The notes: generated by a model from the letters alone, not told the origin. Counted from the stretch's first letter, positions 36,137 through 46,013 are shown. The stretch is DNA of 64,000 bases from Rhodobacterales bacterium HKCCE4037 (GCA_015689645.1 WVSM01000001.1:372001-436000), one strand, 5' to 3'. Program-made: numbers and translations.

Positions 36137-37488
36137 CCGATATGCCGATCTCCACGGCGCCCGCGCGCAGCCTTTACGCGCAGGACGCCCGCACGAAGAA
36201 ACGCAACCGGGCCGAATCCCGGTTCCGCACCTACGGCATGGCCGCCGTCGCGACCGGCATCATCGCGCTGATCGTGCTGCTGACCTCGATCCTCGGCAAC
36301 GGCCTCTCGGCGTTCCGACAGACCTACGTGTCCTTCCCGGTGGAACTGACCGCCGAACGGCTCGACCCCGACGGCAACCGCAACCCCGAGGAGATGGCCG
36401 CCGTCACCACCTTCGGATACCTGCCGATCCTCGCCGAAAGTTTCGCCGCGCACCTTGAGGCCGAGGGCATCGAGACCGAGATGGGCATCCGCGAAATCGC
36501 CGCGATGCTGTCCGAGGAAGCGCCCGCACAGGTCCGCGCCATGGTTCTCGCCAACCCCGAGCTCGTGGGCACCACGATCGACGCGCAGATCCTCGTGGGC
36601 GGCCGCATCGACGGCTACTTCAAGGGCCGCGTCACCCTCGACAGCGCCGAGCGGGACAGAAACGTCACGCCCGAGCAGCTGATGCTGGCGCAGGAACTCG
36701 CCGACCGCGGCATGATGGAAACCCGCTTTAACTGGGAGTTCATCACCTGGCCCGACGCCTCCGGCTCCCGCCCCGAAGCGGCCGGCCTCGGCGTCGCCAT
36801 CATCGGCTCGCTCTACATGATGATCGTCGTCCTGGTGCTGGCGCTCCCCGTCGGCGTCGCGGCCTCCATCTACCTCGAGGAATTCGCGCCCAAGAACCGC
36901 CTGACCGACCTGATCGAGGTGAATATCTCCAACCTCGCGGCGGTGCCGTCGATCGTGTTCGGCATCCTCGGCCTTGCGGTGTTCATCAACTTCATGAACT
37001 TCAACCAATCCTCGCCGCTGGTCGGTGGCCTCGTGCTGACGCTGATGACCCTGCCCACGATCATCATCGCCACCCGCGCCTCCCTGCGCGCCGTGCCGCC
37101 GTCGATCCGGCAGGCGGCCCTCGGCCTCGGCGCGTCGAAAATGCAATCCATCTTCCACCATGTCCTGCCGCTCGCGATGCCCGGCATCCTGACCGGCACG
37201 ATCATCGGCCTGGCCCAGGCGCTCGGCGAAACCGCGCCGCTCCTGCTGATCGGCATGGTGGCCTTCGTGCGGGAATACCCCGACTTCCTGTCGACCCATT
37301 CCAACACGTTCCCCCTGATGGGCGACGGCGCCACGGCGCTGCCCGTTCAGGTCTATAGCTGGACACAGCGCTCGGACCCTGCCTTTGTGGAACGAGCCTC
37401 GGGTGCGATCATCGTGCTGCTCGTGTTTCTTTTGATGATGAACCTGATCGCCATCGTGCTGCGGCGCAGGTTCGAGAGACGGTGGTGA
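36133..37488 (+). CDS. pstA: Phosphate ABC transporter permease PstA
   Basis: Second permease subunit, 451 residues. A DUF3333-like extension fills the N-terminal 200 residues (first membrane span near 36-55, then a periplasmic domain), followed by the usual permease core with [20 protein letters not shown] and the EAA loop [24 protein letters not shown]. Long PstA proteins of this form are normal in alphaproteobacteria. It overlaps pstC by four bases and precedes pstB by 25 bases. Confidence 0.94.
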   Translation: MTDMPISTAPARSLYAQDARTKKRNRAESRFRTYGMAAVATGIIALIVLLTSILGNGLSAFRQTYVSFPVELTAERLDPDGNRNPEEMAAVTTFGYLPILAESFAAHLEAEGIETEMGIREIAAMLSEEAPAQVRAMVLANPELVGTTIDAQILVGGRIDGYFKGRVTLDSAERDRNVTPEQLMLAQELADRGMMETRFNWEFITWPDASGSRPEAAGLGVAIIGSLYMMIVVLVLALPVGVAASIYLEEFAPKNRLTDLIEVNISNLAAVPSIVFGILGLAVFINFMNFNQSSPLVGGLVLTLMTLPTIIIATRASLRAVPPSIRQAALGLGASKMQSIFHHVLPLAMPGILTGTIIGLAQALGETAPLLLIGMVAFVREYPDFLSTHSNTFPLMGDGATALPVQVYSWTQRSDPAFVERASGAIIVLLVFLLMMNLIAIVLRRRFERRW

Positions 37489-37513
37489 GATCAGATCCAT
37501 GGAAGGTTCGAAC

Positions 37514-38311
37514 ATGAACGATATGTCCCAATTCGATCAAGGAGTCGCCGTGGATACGATCAAGATGCAGTCGCGCGGCGTGAACGTCTTCTACGGCGAC
37601 ACCCACGCGATCAAGGATGTCGATGTCGATATCGCCGACAAGACCGTGACGGCCTTCATCGGGCCCTCGGGCTGCGGCAAGTCCACGTTCCTGCGCGTGC
37701 TGAACCGCATGAACGACACCATCGACATCTGCCGCGTGACCGGCAAGACGACGCTGGAAGGCGAGGATATCTACGACCCCAAGGTCGATCCGGTGCAACT
37801 GCGCGCCAAGGTCGGCATGGTGTTCCAGAAACCCAACCCGTTCCCCAAGTCGATCTTCGACAACGTGGCCTACGGGCCCCGCATCCACGGCCTGTCGCAG
37901 AACAAGTCCGACCTTGAAGATATCGTCGAAAAATCCTTGCGCCGCGCGGCCTTGTGGGACGAAGTGAAAGACCGCTTGCAGGCGCCCGGAACGGGCCTGT
38001 CGGGCGGCCAGCAGCAGCGCCTGTGCATCGCGCGCGCCGTCGCGACCTCGCCCGAAGTGCTCCTGATGGACGAGCCATGCTCCGCACTCGACCCCATCGC
38101 CACCGCCCAGGTGGAAGAACTGATCGACGAGTTGCGCACGCAATATTCCGTGGTGATCGTCACCCACTCCATGCAGCAGGCCGCGCGCGTCAGCCAGAAG
38201 ACCGCGTTCTTCCACCTCGGCAACCTCGTGGAATTCGACGAAACCGACACGATCTTCACCAATCCCAGCGATCCGCGCACGGAAAGCTACATCACCGGCC
38301 GGATCGGCTGA
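37514..38311 (+). CDS. pstB: Phosphate ABC transporter ATPase PstB
   Basis: ATP-binding subunit, 265 residues. Walker [11 protein letters not shown]-loop [11 protein letters not shown], signature LSGGQQQR, Walker [14 protein letters not shown] and switch [12 protein letters not shown] are all present. The start at 37514 has GGAAGG 7 bases upstream and is preferred to an in-frame ATG at 37499. The C-terminal [16 protein letters not shown] is characteristic of PstB. Confidence 0.97.
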   Translation: MNDMSQFDQGVAVDTIKMQSRGVNVFYGDTHAIKDVDVDIADKTVTAFIGPSGCGKSTFLRVLNRMNDTIDICRVTGKTTLEGEDIYDPKVDPVQLRAKVGMVFQKPNPFPKSIFDNVAYGPRIHGLSQNKSDLEDIVEKSLRRAALWDEVKDRLQAPGTGLSGGQQQRLCIARAVATSPEVLLMDEPCSALDPIATAQVEELIDELRTQYSVVIVTHSMQQAARVSQKTAFFHLGNLVEFDETDTIFTNPSDPRTESYITGRIG

Positions 38312-38331
38312 GCGAAGGGCAGGGCAGGGCA

Positions 38332-39042
38332 ATGCCGAATTCAGAACACATCGTCTCCAGCTTCGACCGCGACCTGGAAGGCATCCAGGCCAAGATCATG
38401 CGCCTGGGCGGGCTGGTCGAAGAAGCCATCACCAAATCGGTCCAGGCGCTGGAAAGCCGCGATCTCGACCTCGCGAAGACCGTCCGACGGGCCGACAAGG
38501 CCATCGACGAGCTGGAAGAGCAGGTGAACGTCGATGCCGCGCGCATCATCGCGCTGCGCCAGCCCATCGCGTCGGACCTGCGCACCGTGCTGACCGTGTT
38601 CCGCGTCTCCGCCAACCTCGAACGCATCGGCGATTACGCCAAGAACATCGCCAAGCGCTCCCAGTCGGTGATCGAGCTTGAGACCGTTCCCGGCACCGCC
38701 GCCTCGCTCAAGCGGATGGCGCGGCAGGTCGAACTGATGCTCAAGGACGTGCTCGACGCCTACATCCAGCACGACGCCGACCTGGCCGAGGATGTGCGCC
38801 AGCGCGACCTTGAGGTCGACCAGATGTATTCCGCGCTGTTCCGCGAATACCTGACGCACATGATGGAGGATCCGCGCCACATCACGGCCTGCATGCACCT
38901 GCATTTCATGGCCAAGAACATCGAACGCATGGGCGACCACGTGACCTCCGTGGCCGAGCAGGTGATCTACCTGGTGACCGGCGTCATGCCCGATGACGAC
39001 CGTCCGAAAGAGGACAAGACACCCTACGTGCACGAGGCGTGA
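38332..39042 (+). CDS. phoU: Phosphate transport regulator PhoU
   Basis: Helical regulator of 236 residues linking PstSCAB to PhoR and restraining phosphate uptake. It has two repeats of the three-helix PhoU domain, each with the metal-binding pattern: LERIGDYAKNIAKRS in the first and IERMGDHVTSVAEQV in the second. The ATG at 38332 follows AGGGCAGGGCA. Its stop is three bases before phoB. Confidence 0.96.
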   Translation: MPNSEHIVSSFDRDLEGIQAKIMRLGGLVEEAITKSVQALESRDLDLAKTVRRADKAIDELEEQVNVDAARIIALRQPIASDLRTVLTVFRVSANLERIGDYAKNIAKRSQSVIELETVPGTAASLKRMARQVELMLKDVLDAYIQHDADLAEDVRQRDLEVDQMYSALFREYLTHMMEDPRHITACMHLHFMAKNIERMGDHVTSVAEQVIYLVTGVMPDDDRPKEDKTPYVHEA

Positions 39043-39045
39043 CCC

Positions 39046-39732
39046 ATGGCTGGCGAACCCGTTGTCCTTGTGGTCGAGGATGAACCCGCGCAGCGTGAGG
39101 TTCTGGCCTACAACATCCGGGCCGAGGGCTTTGACGTCCTGACAGCCTCCGCCGGCGACGAGGCGCTGGTCGCGGTGCGGGAAACCCCGCCGGACGTCAT
39201 CGTGCTCGACTGGATGCTGCCCCATGTCTCGGGCATCGAGGTCTGCCGCCAGCTCAAGATGGGCGCCGATACCTCGAAAATTCCCATCATCATGCTTTCC
39301 GCCCGGTCCGAGGACACCGACAAGGTCCGCGGTCTGGAAACCGGCGCCGATGACTACATCACCAAGCCCTATTCCGTGGCCGAGCTTCTGGCCCGCCTGC
39401 GCACCCAGTTGCGCCGCGTGCGACCTGCCACGGTCGGCGAACGGTTGGAATACGAGGACATCCGCGTCGATCTTGCCGAACACCGCGTCTATCGCGGCGA
39501 GGCCGAGCTGAGCCTCGGGCCGACCGAATTCCGCCTTCTGACCGCTTTCATGGAACGCCCGGGACGCGTCTGGAGCCGCGAGCAGCTTCTGGATCGCGTC
39601 TGGGGCAGGGACATCTACGTCGACAGCCGCACGGTGGACGTCCACGTCGGCCGCCTGCGCAAGGCGCTCAACGCCGGTATCGCCGGCGACCCGATCCGCA
39701 CGGTGCGTGGCGCAGGCTACGCGTTGGGTTAA
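39046..39732 (+). CDS. phoB: Phosphate regulon response regulator PhoB
   Basis: OmpR-family response regulator of 228 residues. The receiver has the acidic pair VVEDEPAQ, phospho-acceptor Asp55 in VIVLDWMLP and Lys in ITKPYSVAELLAR; the C-terminal winged helix covers residues 130-228 (LGPTEFRLLTAFMERPGRVWSREQLLDRVWG, VDVHVGRLRKAL). It should bind the Pho box at 33449-33477. Last gene of the pst operon. Confidence 0.95.
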   Translation: MAGEPVVLVVEDEPAQREVLAYNIRAEGFDVLTASAGDEALVAVRETPPDVIVLDWMLPHVSGIEVCRQLKMGADTSKIPIIMLSARSEDTDKVRGLETGADDYITKPYSVAELLARLRTQLRRVRPATVGERLEYEDIRVDLAEHRVYRGEAELSLGPTEFRLLTAFMERPGRVWSREQLLDRVWGRDIYVDSRTVDVHVGRLRKALNAGIAGDPIRTVRGAGYALG

Positions 39733-39822
39733 CACGGTGGCCTAAGTTTCTGGTTGTGAACGAGAAACGCGACTCAGTTCGTGGCGCGTGGTCATCTGAC
39801 GACGAGCGCGACATAAGCGTAA

Positions 39823-39838
39823 TCTCCCACAGGGGAGA
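39823..39838. repeat. Small hairpin between phoB and prpE
   Basis: TCTCCC-ACAG-GGGAGA, a 6-bp stem, lies in the 238-bp gap between the convergent phoB and prpE. There is no T-run in either direction; it could be a weak bidirectional terminator. The remainder of the gap is AT-rich with nothing else recognised. Confidence 0.3.
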
Positions 39839-39970
39839 CTCAGGCCCATCGCCGTATACGGCAATCCATTTCGCCAGTAATCATGATTATGTTAAATAAG
39901 GCGATATGCGGATTGTGTAGTCAGATCAATTGCTTCCGCGTTTGTGCAAGCTTGCACAGCCCCTCAAAAC

Positions 39971-41872
39971 TCACCCGACAAGCCCCTTGCCCTCGAGAAC
40001 CTCGCGGATCTCGTCCAGGATCGCCGGATCGTCGATCGCCGCCGGCATCTTGTACTCCTCCGCGTCCGCGATCTTCTGCATCGTACCGCGCAGCACCTTG
40101 CCGGACCGTGTCTTCGGCAACCGCTGAACCGCCACGGCCGTCTTGAACGCGGCCACGGCACCGATCTCGTCACGCACCATCTTCACCAGCTCGGCGCAGA
40201 TTTCCTCTTCAGGCCGGTTCACGCCGGATTTCGTCACGAAGAAGCCCAGGGGCATCTGGCCCTTCAATTCGTCCGCTTTTCCCACCACGGCGCATTCCGC
40301 CACGTCCTTGTGATGCGCCAGAACCTCTTCCATCGCGCCCGTGCTCAGCCTGTGGCCCGCGACGTTGATGATATCGTCGGTGCGCGCCATGATGTGCAGG
40401 TAGCCGTCCTCGTCGAGGATGCCCGCGTCCGAGGTCGCGTAGTATCCCGGGAAATCGTTCAGGTAGCTCTTGCGGAACCGATCCTCCGCGTTCCACAGCG
40501 TCGGCAGGCAGGACGGCGGCAGCGGCAGTTTCACGACGATATTGCCGAGTGTGCCATTCGGCACCGGATTTCCCGCATCATCCAGCACCTGCACGTCGTA
40601 ACCCGGCATCGGCACACCCGGCGAGCCATGCTTGACCTGCAGCGCCTCGATCCCCATCGGGATCGCCGAAATCGCCCATCCGGTCTCCGTCTGCCACCAA
40701 TGGTCGATCACCGGCACGCCCAGGTGCTCCTCCGCCCATTTCAGCGTCGCGGGGTCCGAGCGTTCGCCCGCCAGGAACAGCGCCTGCAGGCAGGACATGT
40801 CGTAACCGGCCATCAGCGCGGCCTCGTGATCCTGCCCCCGGATCGCCCGGAACGCCGTCGGCGCGGTGAAGAAGACCTTCACGTTATGCTCCGAGATCAC
40901 GCGCCAGAACGCGCCCGCATCGGGCGTGCCCACGGGCTTGCCTTCGTAGACCACGGTCGTGCAGCCCGCCAGCAGCGGCGCGTAACAGATGTAGGAATGG
41001 CCAACGACCCAGCCGACGTCAGACGCGGCCCAGAAGACGTCGCCAGCCTCCACGTTGTAGATGTTCTTCATCGACCAGTTCAACGCGACCATGTGGCCGC
41101 CGGTGTCACGCACCACGCCCTTGGGCGCGCCGGTCGTACCGGAGGTATAGAGGATGTAGGCCGGATCGGTTGCGGCCACTTCCACGCATTCCGCGCGACG
41201 TCCCTTGGCGCGCGCCTCGGCCATCGCGTCGGCCCAGTTCAGATCGCGTCCCTCGACCAGCTCCGCCGGATGCACCTCGCGTTCGAGGATCAGGCAGGCT
41301 TCTGGTTTTTTATCGGCGATTTCAATCGCTTCATTAAGGAGGCTCATGTAGTCAATGATGCGCTTCGTCTCGATCCCGCAGGAGGCCGAGATCACGGCCT
41401 TCGCGCCCGCATCGTTGATCCGCGTGGCCAGTTCCGGGGCCGCGAACCCGCCGAAGACAACCGAATGAACCGCGCCGATCCGGGCACAGGCGAGCATCGC
41501 CATGACGGCCTCGGCCACCATCGGCATGTAGATGATGACGCGATCCCCCTGCCCCACGCCCATGTCCTGCAACACGGCGCCGAGCGTGGCGACCTCGTCC
41601 TGCAATTCGGCGTAGGTGATCTCGCGCTTGGTGTCCGTCACGGGGCTGTCGTGGATGATCGCCAGCCGGTCGCCGTGGCCGGCCTCGACATGCCGGTCGA
41701 CCGCGTTCCAGCAGGTGTTGCAGGTTCCGTCGGTGAACCACCGGCCATAGACACCGGCATCGGGGTCGAGCACCGTTTTCGGCGCCTTGATCCAGTCGAT
41801 GCCCTCTGCGGCGTTCGCCCAGAACTCTTCCGGCGCGGCGGCCCAGGCCGCGTAGGTGTCTTTGTAGCTCAT
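39971..41872 (-). CDS. prpE: Propionyl-CoA synthetase
   Basis: AMP-forming acyl-CoA ligase of 633 residues. The adenylation motif YTSGTTGAPKGVVRDTGGH is the PrpE form rather than that of acetyl-CoA synthetase. Also seen are FFTAPTAFRAIRGQDHEA, HWWQTETGW, the hinge region GYLHIMARTDDIINVAGHRLS and the acetylatable lysine in LPKTRSGKVLRGTM. Start at ATG 41872; GGGAGGGACA lies upstream. It activates propionate for the methylcitrate or methylmalonyl route, neither of which is encoded here. Confidence 0.9.
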   Translation of the reverse strand: MSYKDTYAAWAAAPEEFWANAAEGIDWIKAPKTVLDPDAGVYGRWFTDGTCNTCWNAVDRHVEAGHGDRLAIIHDSPVTDTKREITYAELQDEVATLGAVLQDMGVGQGDRVIIYMPMVAEAVMAMLACARIGAVHSVVFGGFAAPELATRINDAGAKAVISASCGIETKRIIDYMSLLNEAIEIADKKPEACLILEREVHPAELVEGRDLNWADAMAEARAKGRRAECVEVAATDPAYILYTSGTTGAPKGVVRDTGGHMVALNWSMKNIYNVEAGDVFWAASDVGWVVGHSYICYAPLLAGCTTVVYEGKPVGTPDAGAFWRVISEHNVKVFFTAPTAFRAIRGQDHEAALMAGYDMSCLQALFLAGERSDPATLKWAEEHLGVPVIDHWWQTETGWAISAIPMGIEALQVKHGSPGVPMPGYDVQVLDDAGNPVPNGTLGNIVVKLPLPPSCLPTLWNAEDRFRKSYLNDFPGYYATSDAGILDEDGYLHIMARTDDIINVAGHRLSTGAMEEVLAHHKDVAECAVVGKADELKGQMPLGFFVTKSGVNRPEEEICAELVKMVRDEIGAVAAFKTAVAVQRLPKTRSGKVLRGTMQKIADAEEYKMPAAIDDPAILDEIREVLEGKGLVG

Positions 41873-41982
41873 CCCGATGTCCCTCCCGAGGCGCTTGCGC
41901 GCGGCCTTGCGGGCATCTTGTTGCAAACCGGATACCGCAGGGTCAATCTACGTTACCGCCAACTGTGACGAAAGGGACAGGC

Positions 41983-42381
41983 ATGGCCCTGACCACCACG
42001 GCTGCCGAAATGGTCGCCGCCGCCCGCGCCCGCATCGACGAGGTCGAATCCAACGCCCTGATCGCGCAACTCGACGATCCGGACCTCGTGATCGTCGACA
42101 TCCGCGACATCCGCGAACGCCAGCGCAGTGGCTTCATTCCCAACTCCGTCCACGCGCCGCGCGGGATGATCGAATTCTGGGTCGATCCCGATAGCCCCTA
42201 CCACAAGCCGGTCTTCGCGCAGCCCGGCAAGCGCTACGTCTTCCACGGCGCCTCCGGCTGGCGGTCGGCTCTGACGGTGGCGACGCTGCAGGACATGGGC
42301 TTTCCCGCCGCCCATCTGCGGGAGGGGTTTTCGACATGGGCCGACCACGGCGGCCCGGTGGAAATGCCCGACAAGTCTTAA
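41983..42381 (+). CDS. Rhodanese-like domain protein lacking the catalytic Cys
   Basis: A single-domain rhodanese-like protein of 132 residues: DLVIVDIRDIRERQRSGFIPNSVHAPRGMIEFW, then the active-site loop HGASGWRSAL. In active rhodaneses this loop reads Cys-x-x-Gly-x-Arg; here the cysteine is Gly while the Gly and Arg remain. It is therefore unlikely to be a sulfurtransferase and may bind an anion or act as a regulator. AAAGG lies 7 bases before the ATG at 41983. Divergent from prpE. Confidence 0.8.
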   Translation: MALTTTAAEMVAAARARIDEVESNALIAQLDDPDLVIVDIRDIRERQRSGFIPNSVHAPRGMIEFWVDPDSPYHKPVFAQPGKRYVFHGASGWRSALTVATLQDMGFPAAHLREGFSTWADHGGPVEMPDKS

Positions 42382-42441
42382 CCACGCTTTGACGCGGCGC
42401 GGCAGTTGAATATAGAGTGCCGCCAAAGGGATACGACGACA

Positions 42442-42873
42442 ATGAAATTTCTGGTCCTGAACGGCCCCAACCTCAACCTCCTGGGTGAGCGGGAGCCGGA
42501 CATCTACGGCGCGGCCACGCTGGCCGATGTCGAGGCCGAATGCGCCGCACTTGCGGGCGATCTTGGTTGTTCCGTCGAGTTCCGGCAGTCGAACCACGAA
42601 GGCGGTCTTGTCGACGCGCTCCACGATGTGCGCCACACCCACCAGGGCGTGGTCATCAACGCCGGTGCCTATACGCATACATCCATCGCCATTCGCGATG
42701 CGATCAGCGGGATCAGCCCGCCGGTGATCGAACTGCACGTCTCCAACACCCATGCGCGCGACGGCTTCCGCCACGTTTCGATGATCGGGGGCGTCTGCCT
42801 CGGCGTGATCCAGGGCTTCGGCACCGCCGGTTACCCGCTCGCCATTCGCGCCCTCCACACCCACCTCACCTAA
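42442..42873 (+). CDS. aroQ: 3-Dehydroquinate dehydratase, type II
   Basis: Dodecameric shikimate-pathway enzyme, 143 residues. FLVLNGPNLNLLGEREPDIYG at the N-terminus, QSNHEGGLVDALHD, INAGAYTHTSIAIRDAI and VIELHVSNTHARDGFRHVS are the family blocks, with the catalytic Tyr in the DIYG loop and His in HVSNTHAR. AAAGGGAT lies about 10 bases before the ATG. It is followed 18 bases later by a LuxR regulator gene. Confidence 0.96.
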   Translation: MKFLVLNGPNLNLLGEREPDIYGAATLADVEAECAALAGDLGCSVEFRQSNHEGGLVDALHDVRHTHQGVVINAGAYTHTSIAIRDAISGISPPVIELHVSNTHARDGFRHVSMIGGVCLGVIQGFGTAGYPLAIRALHTHLT

Positions 42874-42891
42874 GCGCCGAGGATACGCCTC

Positions 42892-43698
42892 ATGAAACGC
42901 CTCCGCCCCTACCTGCAAATGACCTCAGTCGAGGATCTCTGGGCCCACCACACCAAGGTTCTCGCCGGATACGGCTTCGACCGGGTGTTCTACGGCTTCA
43001 ACGCCTTCCGGGGCGCGGGGCTCTACGACAACCCCGAGGATGCGCTTCTGCTGACCAACATGCCCACCGATTACGTTGAGGCCTATGTCGACGGCGGTAT
43101 GTTCCGCAATGGCGTGATGATGCGATGGGCGATCAGCAATGTCGGTGCCGCGTCGTGGCGCGACGTCTACATGGCCATGGCCCATGAACAGCCCACGCAG
43201 GGCGAGTTGGCCATGCGCGCCCTCAACGAGAAGCACGGCATCACGGCGGGCTACACGATTAGCTTTCCCATGGCGATCAAGAACGCCAACGCGGGCATCG
43301 GCATGGCGGTCAAGAAAGGCATGGGCCAGGACGAGGCCGATGCGATCTGGGAAGAACACGGGCAGGATATCGAGACGATCTGCCATGTCGCGCACCTGTG
43401 CATCCTGCAACTGCCCGCCACCGGCCAGCGCAAGCTGCTGACCCCGCGCCAGGCCGAGGTGCTGGAGCTTGTCGCCGACGGCAAGACTATGGCGGACATC
43501 GCGCTGCTGCTGGAGCGGAACGTGGCCACGGTCGAGAAACACCTGCGCGGCGCACGCGATGCGCTGGGGGTCGAGACGACGGCACAGGCGGTGCGCAAGG
43601 CCTCGATCCTGAACCAGATCTTCCGTCTCGACGACAAGGAAGACACCACCGCACGGCTGCCGCACCTGACCGGATCGGTCGGCGAACGGGGCCGGTAA
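42892..43698 (+). CDS. LuxR family regulator with autoinducer-binding-type domain
   Basis: A 268-residue regulator with an N-terminal PAS-like ligand domain (about 10-175) and C-terminal LuxR helix-turn-helix (LTPRQAEVLELVADGKTMADIALLLERNVATVEKHLRGARDALGV). In classical acyl-homoserine-lactone receptors an Asp-Pro pair lies in the pocket; here the comparable stretch is YVDGGMFRNGVM, so the ligand may differ. No luxI-type synthase is in the window, making this a LuxR solo. GAGGA lies 8 bases upstream of the ATG. Confidence 0.82.
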   Translation: MKRLRPYLQMTSVEDLWAHHTKVLAGYGFDRVFYGFNAFRGAGLYDNPEDALLLTNMPTDYVEAYVDGGMFRNGVMMRWAISNVGAASWRDVYMAMAHEQPTQGELAMRALNEKHGITAGYTISFPMAIKNANAGIGMAVKKGMGQDEADAIWEEHGQDIETICHVAHLCILQLPATGQRKLLTPRQAEVLELVADGKTMADIALLLERNVATVEKHLRGARDALGVETTAQAVRKASILNQIFRLDDKEDTTARLPHLTGSVGERGR

Positions 43699-44088
43699 AG
43701 ACCGGTTTCGCGCGCCGATCTGGGTGCGTTGGGTTCCCTAACCTACCGTAGTCTCACGAGAAACCGGCTTGTCGGGCCGGTTCCGGGGCGCGTGGGTAAG
43801 GAAAACCTGTCTACCGCACAGCGCGCCGATCGCGCATTCTGACCTCGTTCCGTGAGTGATGGCAATTACAGCCAGGAACACCGGGCCCTGGTGGCGGCAT
43901 ACTACCGCCACCGGGTCCACCCAAGGGGCGCGCAAGCGGCCCGAGGGGCTCGAAGCGGGCGGCGTTTATTGTTCGACGCCCATCATCCGCTTCGGGGAAA
44001 CGGACTGGTCGCTGTCCCTCGGCCCGTTCGACATGACGCACCGGCGCCCCTGTCCCTTGTCCCTTGCGCCGGGCGACACGAGCAGAAG
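43699..44088. other. Long stretch between luxR and a plus-strand terminator
   Basis: No supported gene in 390 bases. It contains two hairpins (AACCGGC/GCCGGTT at 43762-43782; an 11-bp stem at 43887-43915 around CATACTA). A plus-strand GTG frame at 43852 starts MSDGNYSQEHRALVAAYYR but soon loses protein-like character. It may be a long 3' untranslated region of luxR or a non-coding RNA. Confidence 0.4.
43887..43915. repeat. Strong intergenic hairpin
   Basis: CCTGGTGGCGG and CCGCCACCGGG pair through eleven positions (one G.U) around a seven-base CATACTA loop. No T-run. Its role is unknown. Confidence 0.5.
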
Positions 44089-44126
44089 CGGCGTTGCCCC
44101 TGTCCCTGGGCAACGCCGTTTTCTTT
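44089..44126 (+). terminator. Rho-independent terminator, plus strand, no clear gene upstream
   Basis: CGGCGTTGCCC pairs with GGGCAACGCCG (11 bp) across an eight-base loop, followed by TTTTCTTT. The T-run is on the plus strand, so it ends a rightward transcript, although the nearest plus-strand gene (luxR) stops 390 bases earlier. Confidence 0.8.
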
Positions 44127-44160
44127 GGCCTGATCCGCGTTGCACCCGGACACGCAAGAG

Positions 44161-44190
44161 AAAGGGGCAGAGGATCGCTCCCCTGCCCCG
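44161..44190 (-). terminator. Terminator of rpsB-tsf
   Basis: On the minus strand GGGGCAG pairs with CTGCCCC (7 bp) followed by TTTCTCTT, 29 bases after the tsf stop. This is the expected end of the rpsB-tsf transcript. Confidence 0.7.
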
Positions 44191-44218
44191 CATCACTGTC
44201 CATCGCTGGTGACGGAAC

Positions 44219-45100
44219 TCAGCCCTTGGCTGCCTTCGCCACTTCTTCCGCGAAGTTCTCTTCTTTCTTCTCGATGCCTTCGCCGACTTCGAGGCGCACG
44301 AAGCCAGTGATCTCGGCGCCGGCCTCTTTCGCGGCTTCGCCGACCGTCAGGTCCGGGTTCACGACGAATTTCTGGTTCAGCAGCGTGATCTCGGCCATGA
44401 ACTTCTGCATCCGTCCCACGATCATCTTCTCGATGACCGCTTCGGGCTTGCCGCTTTCACGGGCGATGTCCATCTGGACCTGCTTTTCCTTGTCGACAAC
44501 GGCCGGGTCCAGCTCGTTCTCGCTCAGGGCCTGCGGGCGCGGGTCGGCGGCGGCGACATGCATCGCGACCATGCGGGCAAAGCCCTCGTCCCCACCCTTC
44601 GTGGCGACCAGGACACCGATCTTGCCCATGCCGTCGGCCACCGCGTTATGCACGTAGGTCACGACGTTGTCGCCGGAGAGCTTCGCCATGCGGCGCACCG
44701 ACATGTTCTCGCCGATCGTAGCGATCTTGTCGGTCACGGTGTCGGCAACGGTCTTGCCGCCCATGTCCGCGGCCAGAAGGCCTTCCAGGTCGTCGGATTT
44801 CAGCGCCGTGTCGGCGATGCCGCGCACCATCTGCTGGAACTCGGCGTTCTTGCCGACGAAATCGGTTTCCGAGTTCACCTCGACGGCCACGCCGGTGTTG
44901 CCGTCGACGGCAACGGCCACGAGGCCCTCGGCAGCGGTGCGGCCCGATTTCTTCGCGGCCTTCGCAAGGCCCTTGGTGCGCAGCCAGTCGATCGCGGCTT
45001 CGATGTCGCCGTCGGTCTCGGTCAGCGCCTTCTTGGCGTCCATCATGCCTGCGCCGGTCGTGTCGCGCAGTTCCTTCACCATTGCAGCGGTGATTGCCAT
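44219..45100 (-). CDS. tsf: Translation elongation factor Ts
   Basis: Nucleotide exchange factor for EF-Tu, 293 residues. The N-terminal UBA-like part reads [44 protein letters not shown] in pieces recognisable as EF-Ts, followed by [10 protein letters not shown] in the first core repeat. Start at 45100 is preferred because AGGAG lies 8 bases upstream; an ATG two codons earlier is too close to it. Second gene of rpsB-tsf, 79 bases after rpsB. Confidence 0.96.
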   Translation of the reverse strand: MAITAAMVKELRDTTGAGMMDAKKALTETDGDIEAAIDWLRTKGLAKAAKKSGRTAAEGLVAVAVDGNTGVAVEVNSETDFVGKNAEFQQMVRGIADTALKSDDLEGLLAADMGGKTVADTVTDKIATIGENMSVRRMAKLSGDNVVTYVHNAVADGMGKIGVLVATKGGDEGFARMVAMHVAAADPRPQALSENELDPAVVDKEKQVQMDIARESGKPEAVIEKMIVGRMQKFMAEITLLNQKFVVNPDLTVGEAAKEAGAEITGFVRLEVGEGIEKKEENFAEEVAKAAKG

Positions 45101-45179
45101 GTCCATGTCTCCTGAAAAGGGAAAATGTCGGGCCGGGCATAGCCCGACCCCCATGTCAGTTTGGTGACGTCCCGAAGGC

Positions 45180-45980
45180 TCAGCCCTCGGCGGTCTCTTC
45201 TGCCGCGGCGTCCTCGGCGGGCGCGTCGTCACCCAGGGCCTCTTCGACCGAACCGTCTTCCAGCGCGCCCAGATCGACACCGGCCGATTCCATCTGCGTG
45301 GTCATGCCGTCGAGTGCCGCGCGGGATACGAGGTCGCAATACAGCGCGATCGCGCGGGCCGCGTCGTCGTTGCCGGGGATGATATAATCCACACCATCGG
45401 GCGAGCAGTTGGTATCCACCACGGCCACAACCGGGATACCCAGCTTCTTGGCTTCGAGGATCGCGAGGTCTTCCTTGTTCACGTCGATCACGAACAGCAG
45501 GTCGGGAAGGCCACCCATCTCGCGGATACCGCCCAGAGAAGCCTGCAGCTTCGCCTGGTCGCGTTCCATGCCGAGACGCTCTTTCTTGGTCAGGCCTTCA
45601 AGGCCCTCGCCCATCTTCTCGTCGATTTCCTTCAGGCGGGAGATCGAGTTCGAGACGGTTTTCCAGTTGGTCAGCGTGCCGCCGAGCCAACGGTGGTTCA
45701 TGTAATACTGCGCGCAACGCTCCGCAGCGTCCGCGATCGGCTTCTGCGCCTGGCGCTTGGTGCCGACGAACAGGATGCGGCCGCCCTTTGCGACGGTCTC
45801 GCGAACCGCGATCAGCGCCTGCTCCAGCATCGGGTGCGTCTGGGTCAGGTCGATGATGTGAATGCCGTTGCGGTCGCCATAGATGAACTCGCCCATGCGG
45901 GGGTTCCACCGCTGGGTCTGGTGACCGAAGTGAACGCCAGCTTCAAGAAGCTGACGCATGGAGAAATCAGGGAGCGCCAT
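45180..45980 (-). CDS. rpsB: Ribosomal protein S2
   Basis: Small-subunit protein S2, 266 residues. [46 protein letters not shown] and [13 protein letters not shown] are the family blocks. An acidic Ala/Glu-rich tail of about 25 residues ([16 protein letters not shown]) extends the C-terminus beyond E. coli S2, as in other alphaproteobacteria. AGGAA lies 7 bases upstream. A leader hairpin precedes it. Confidence 0.97.
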   Translation of the reverse strand: MALPDFSMRQLLEAGVHFGHQTQRWNPRMGEFIYGDRNGIHIIDLTQTHPMLEQALIAVRETVAKGGRILFVGTKRQAQKPIADAAERCAQYYMNHRWLGGTLTNWKTVSNSISRLKEIDEKMGEGLEGLTKKERLGMERDQAKLQASLGGIREMGGLPDLLFVIDVNKEDLAILEAKKLGIPVVAVVDTNCSPDGVDYIIPGNDDAARAIALYCDLVSRAALDGMTTQMESAGVDLGALEDGSVEEALGDDAPAEDAAAEETAEG

Positions 45981-46013
45981 GCCATATTCCTTTCCGGTTT
46001 GCGCCTCGGCGGA

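Noticed and set aside
39944-41968. A 674-codon plus-strand frame opposite prpE.
   Set aside because: Shadow of prpE; Arg/His-rich without motifs, whereas prpE carries all adenylation motifs.
43811-44203. A 130-codon minus-strand gene between luxR and tsf.
   Set aside because: Pro/Arg/Gly-rich with no domain, and it runs through the plus-strand terminator and the tsf terminator.
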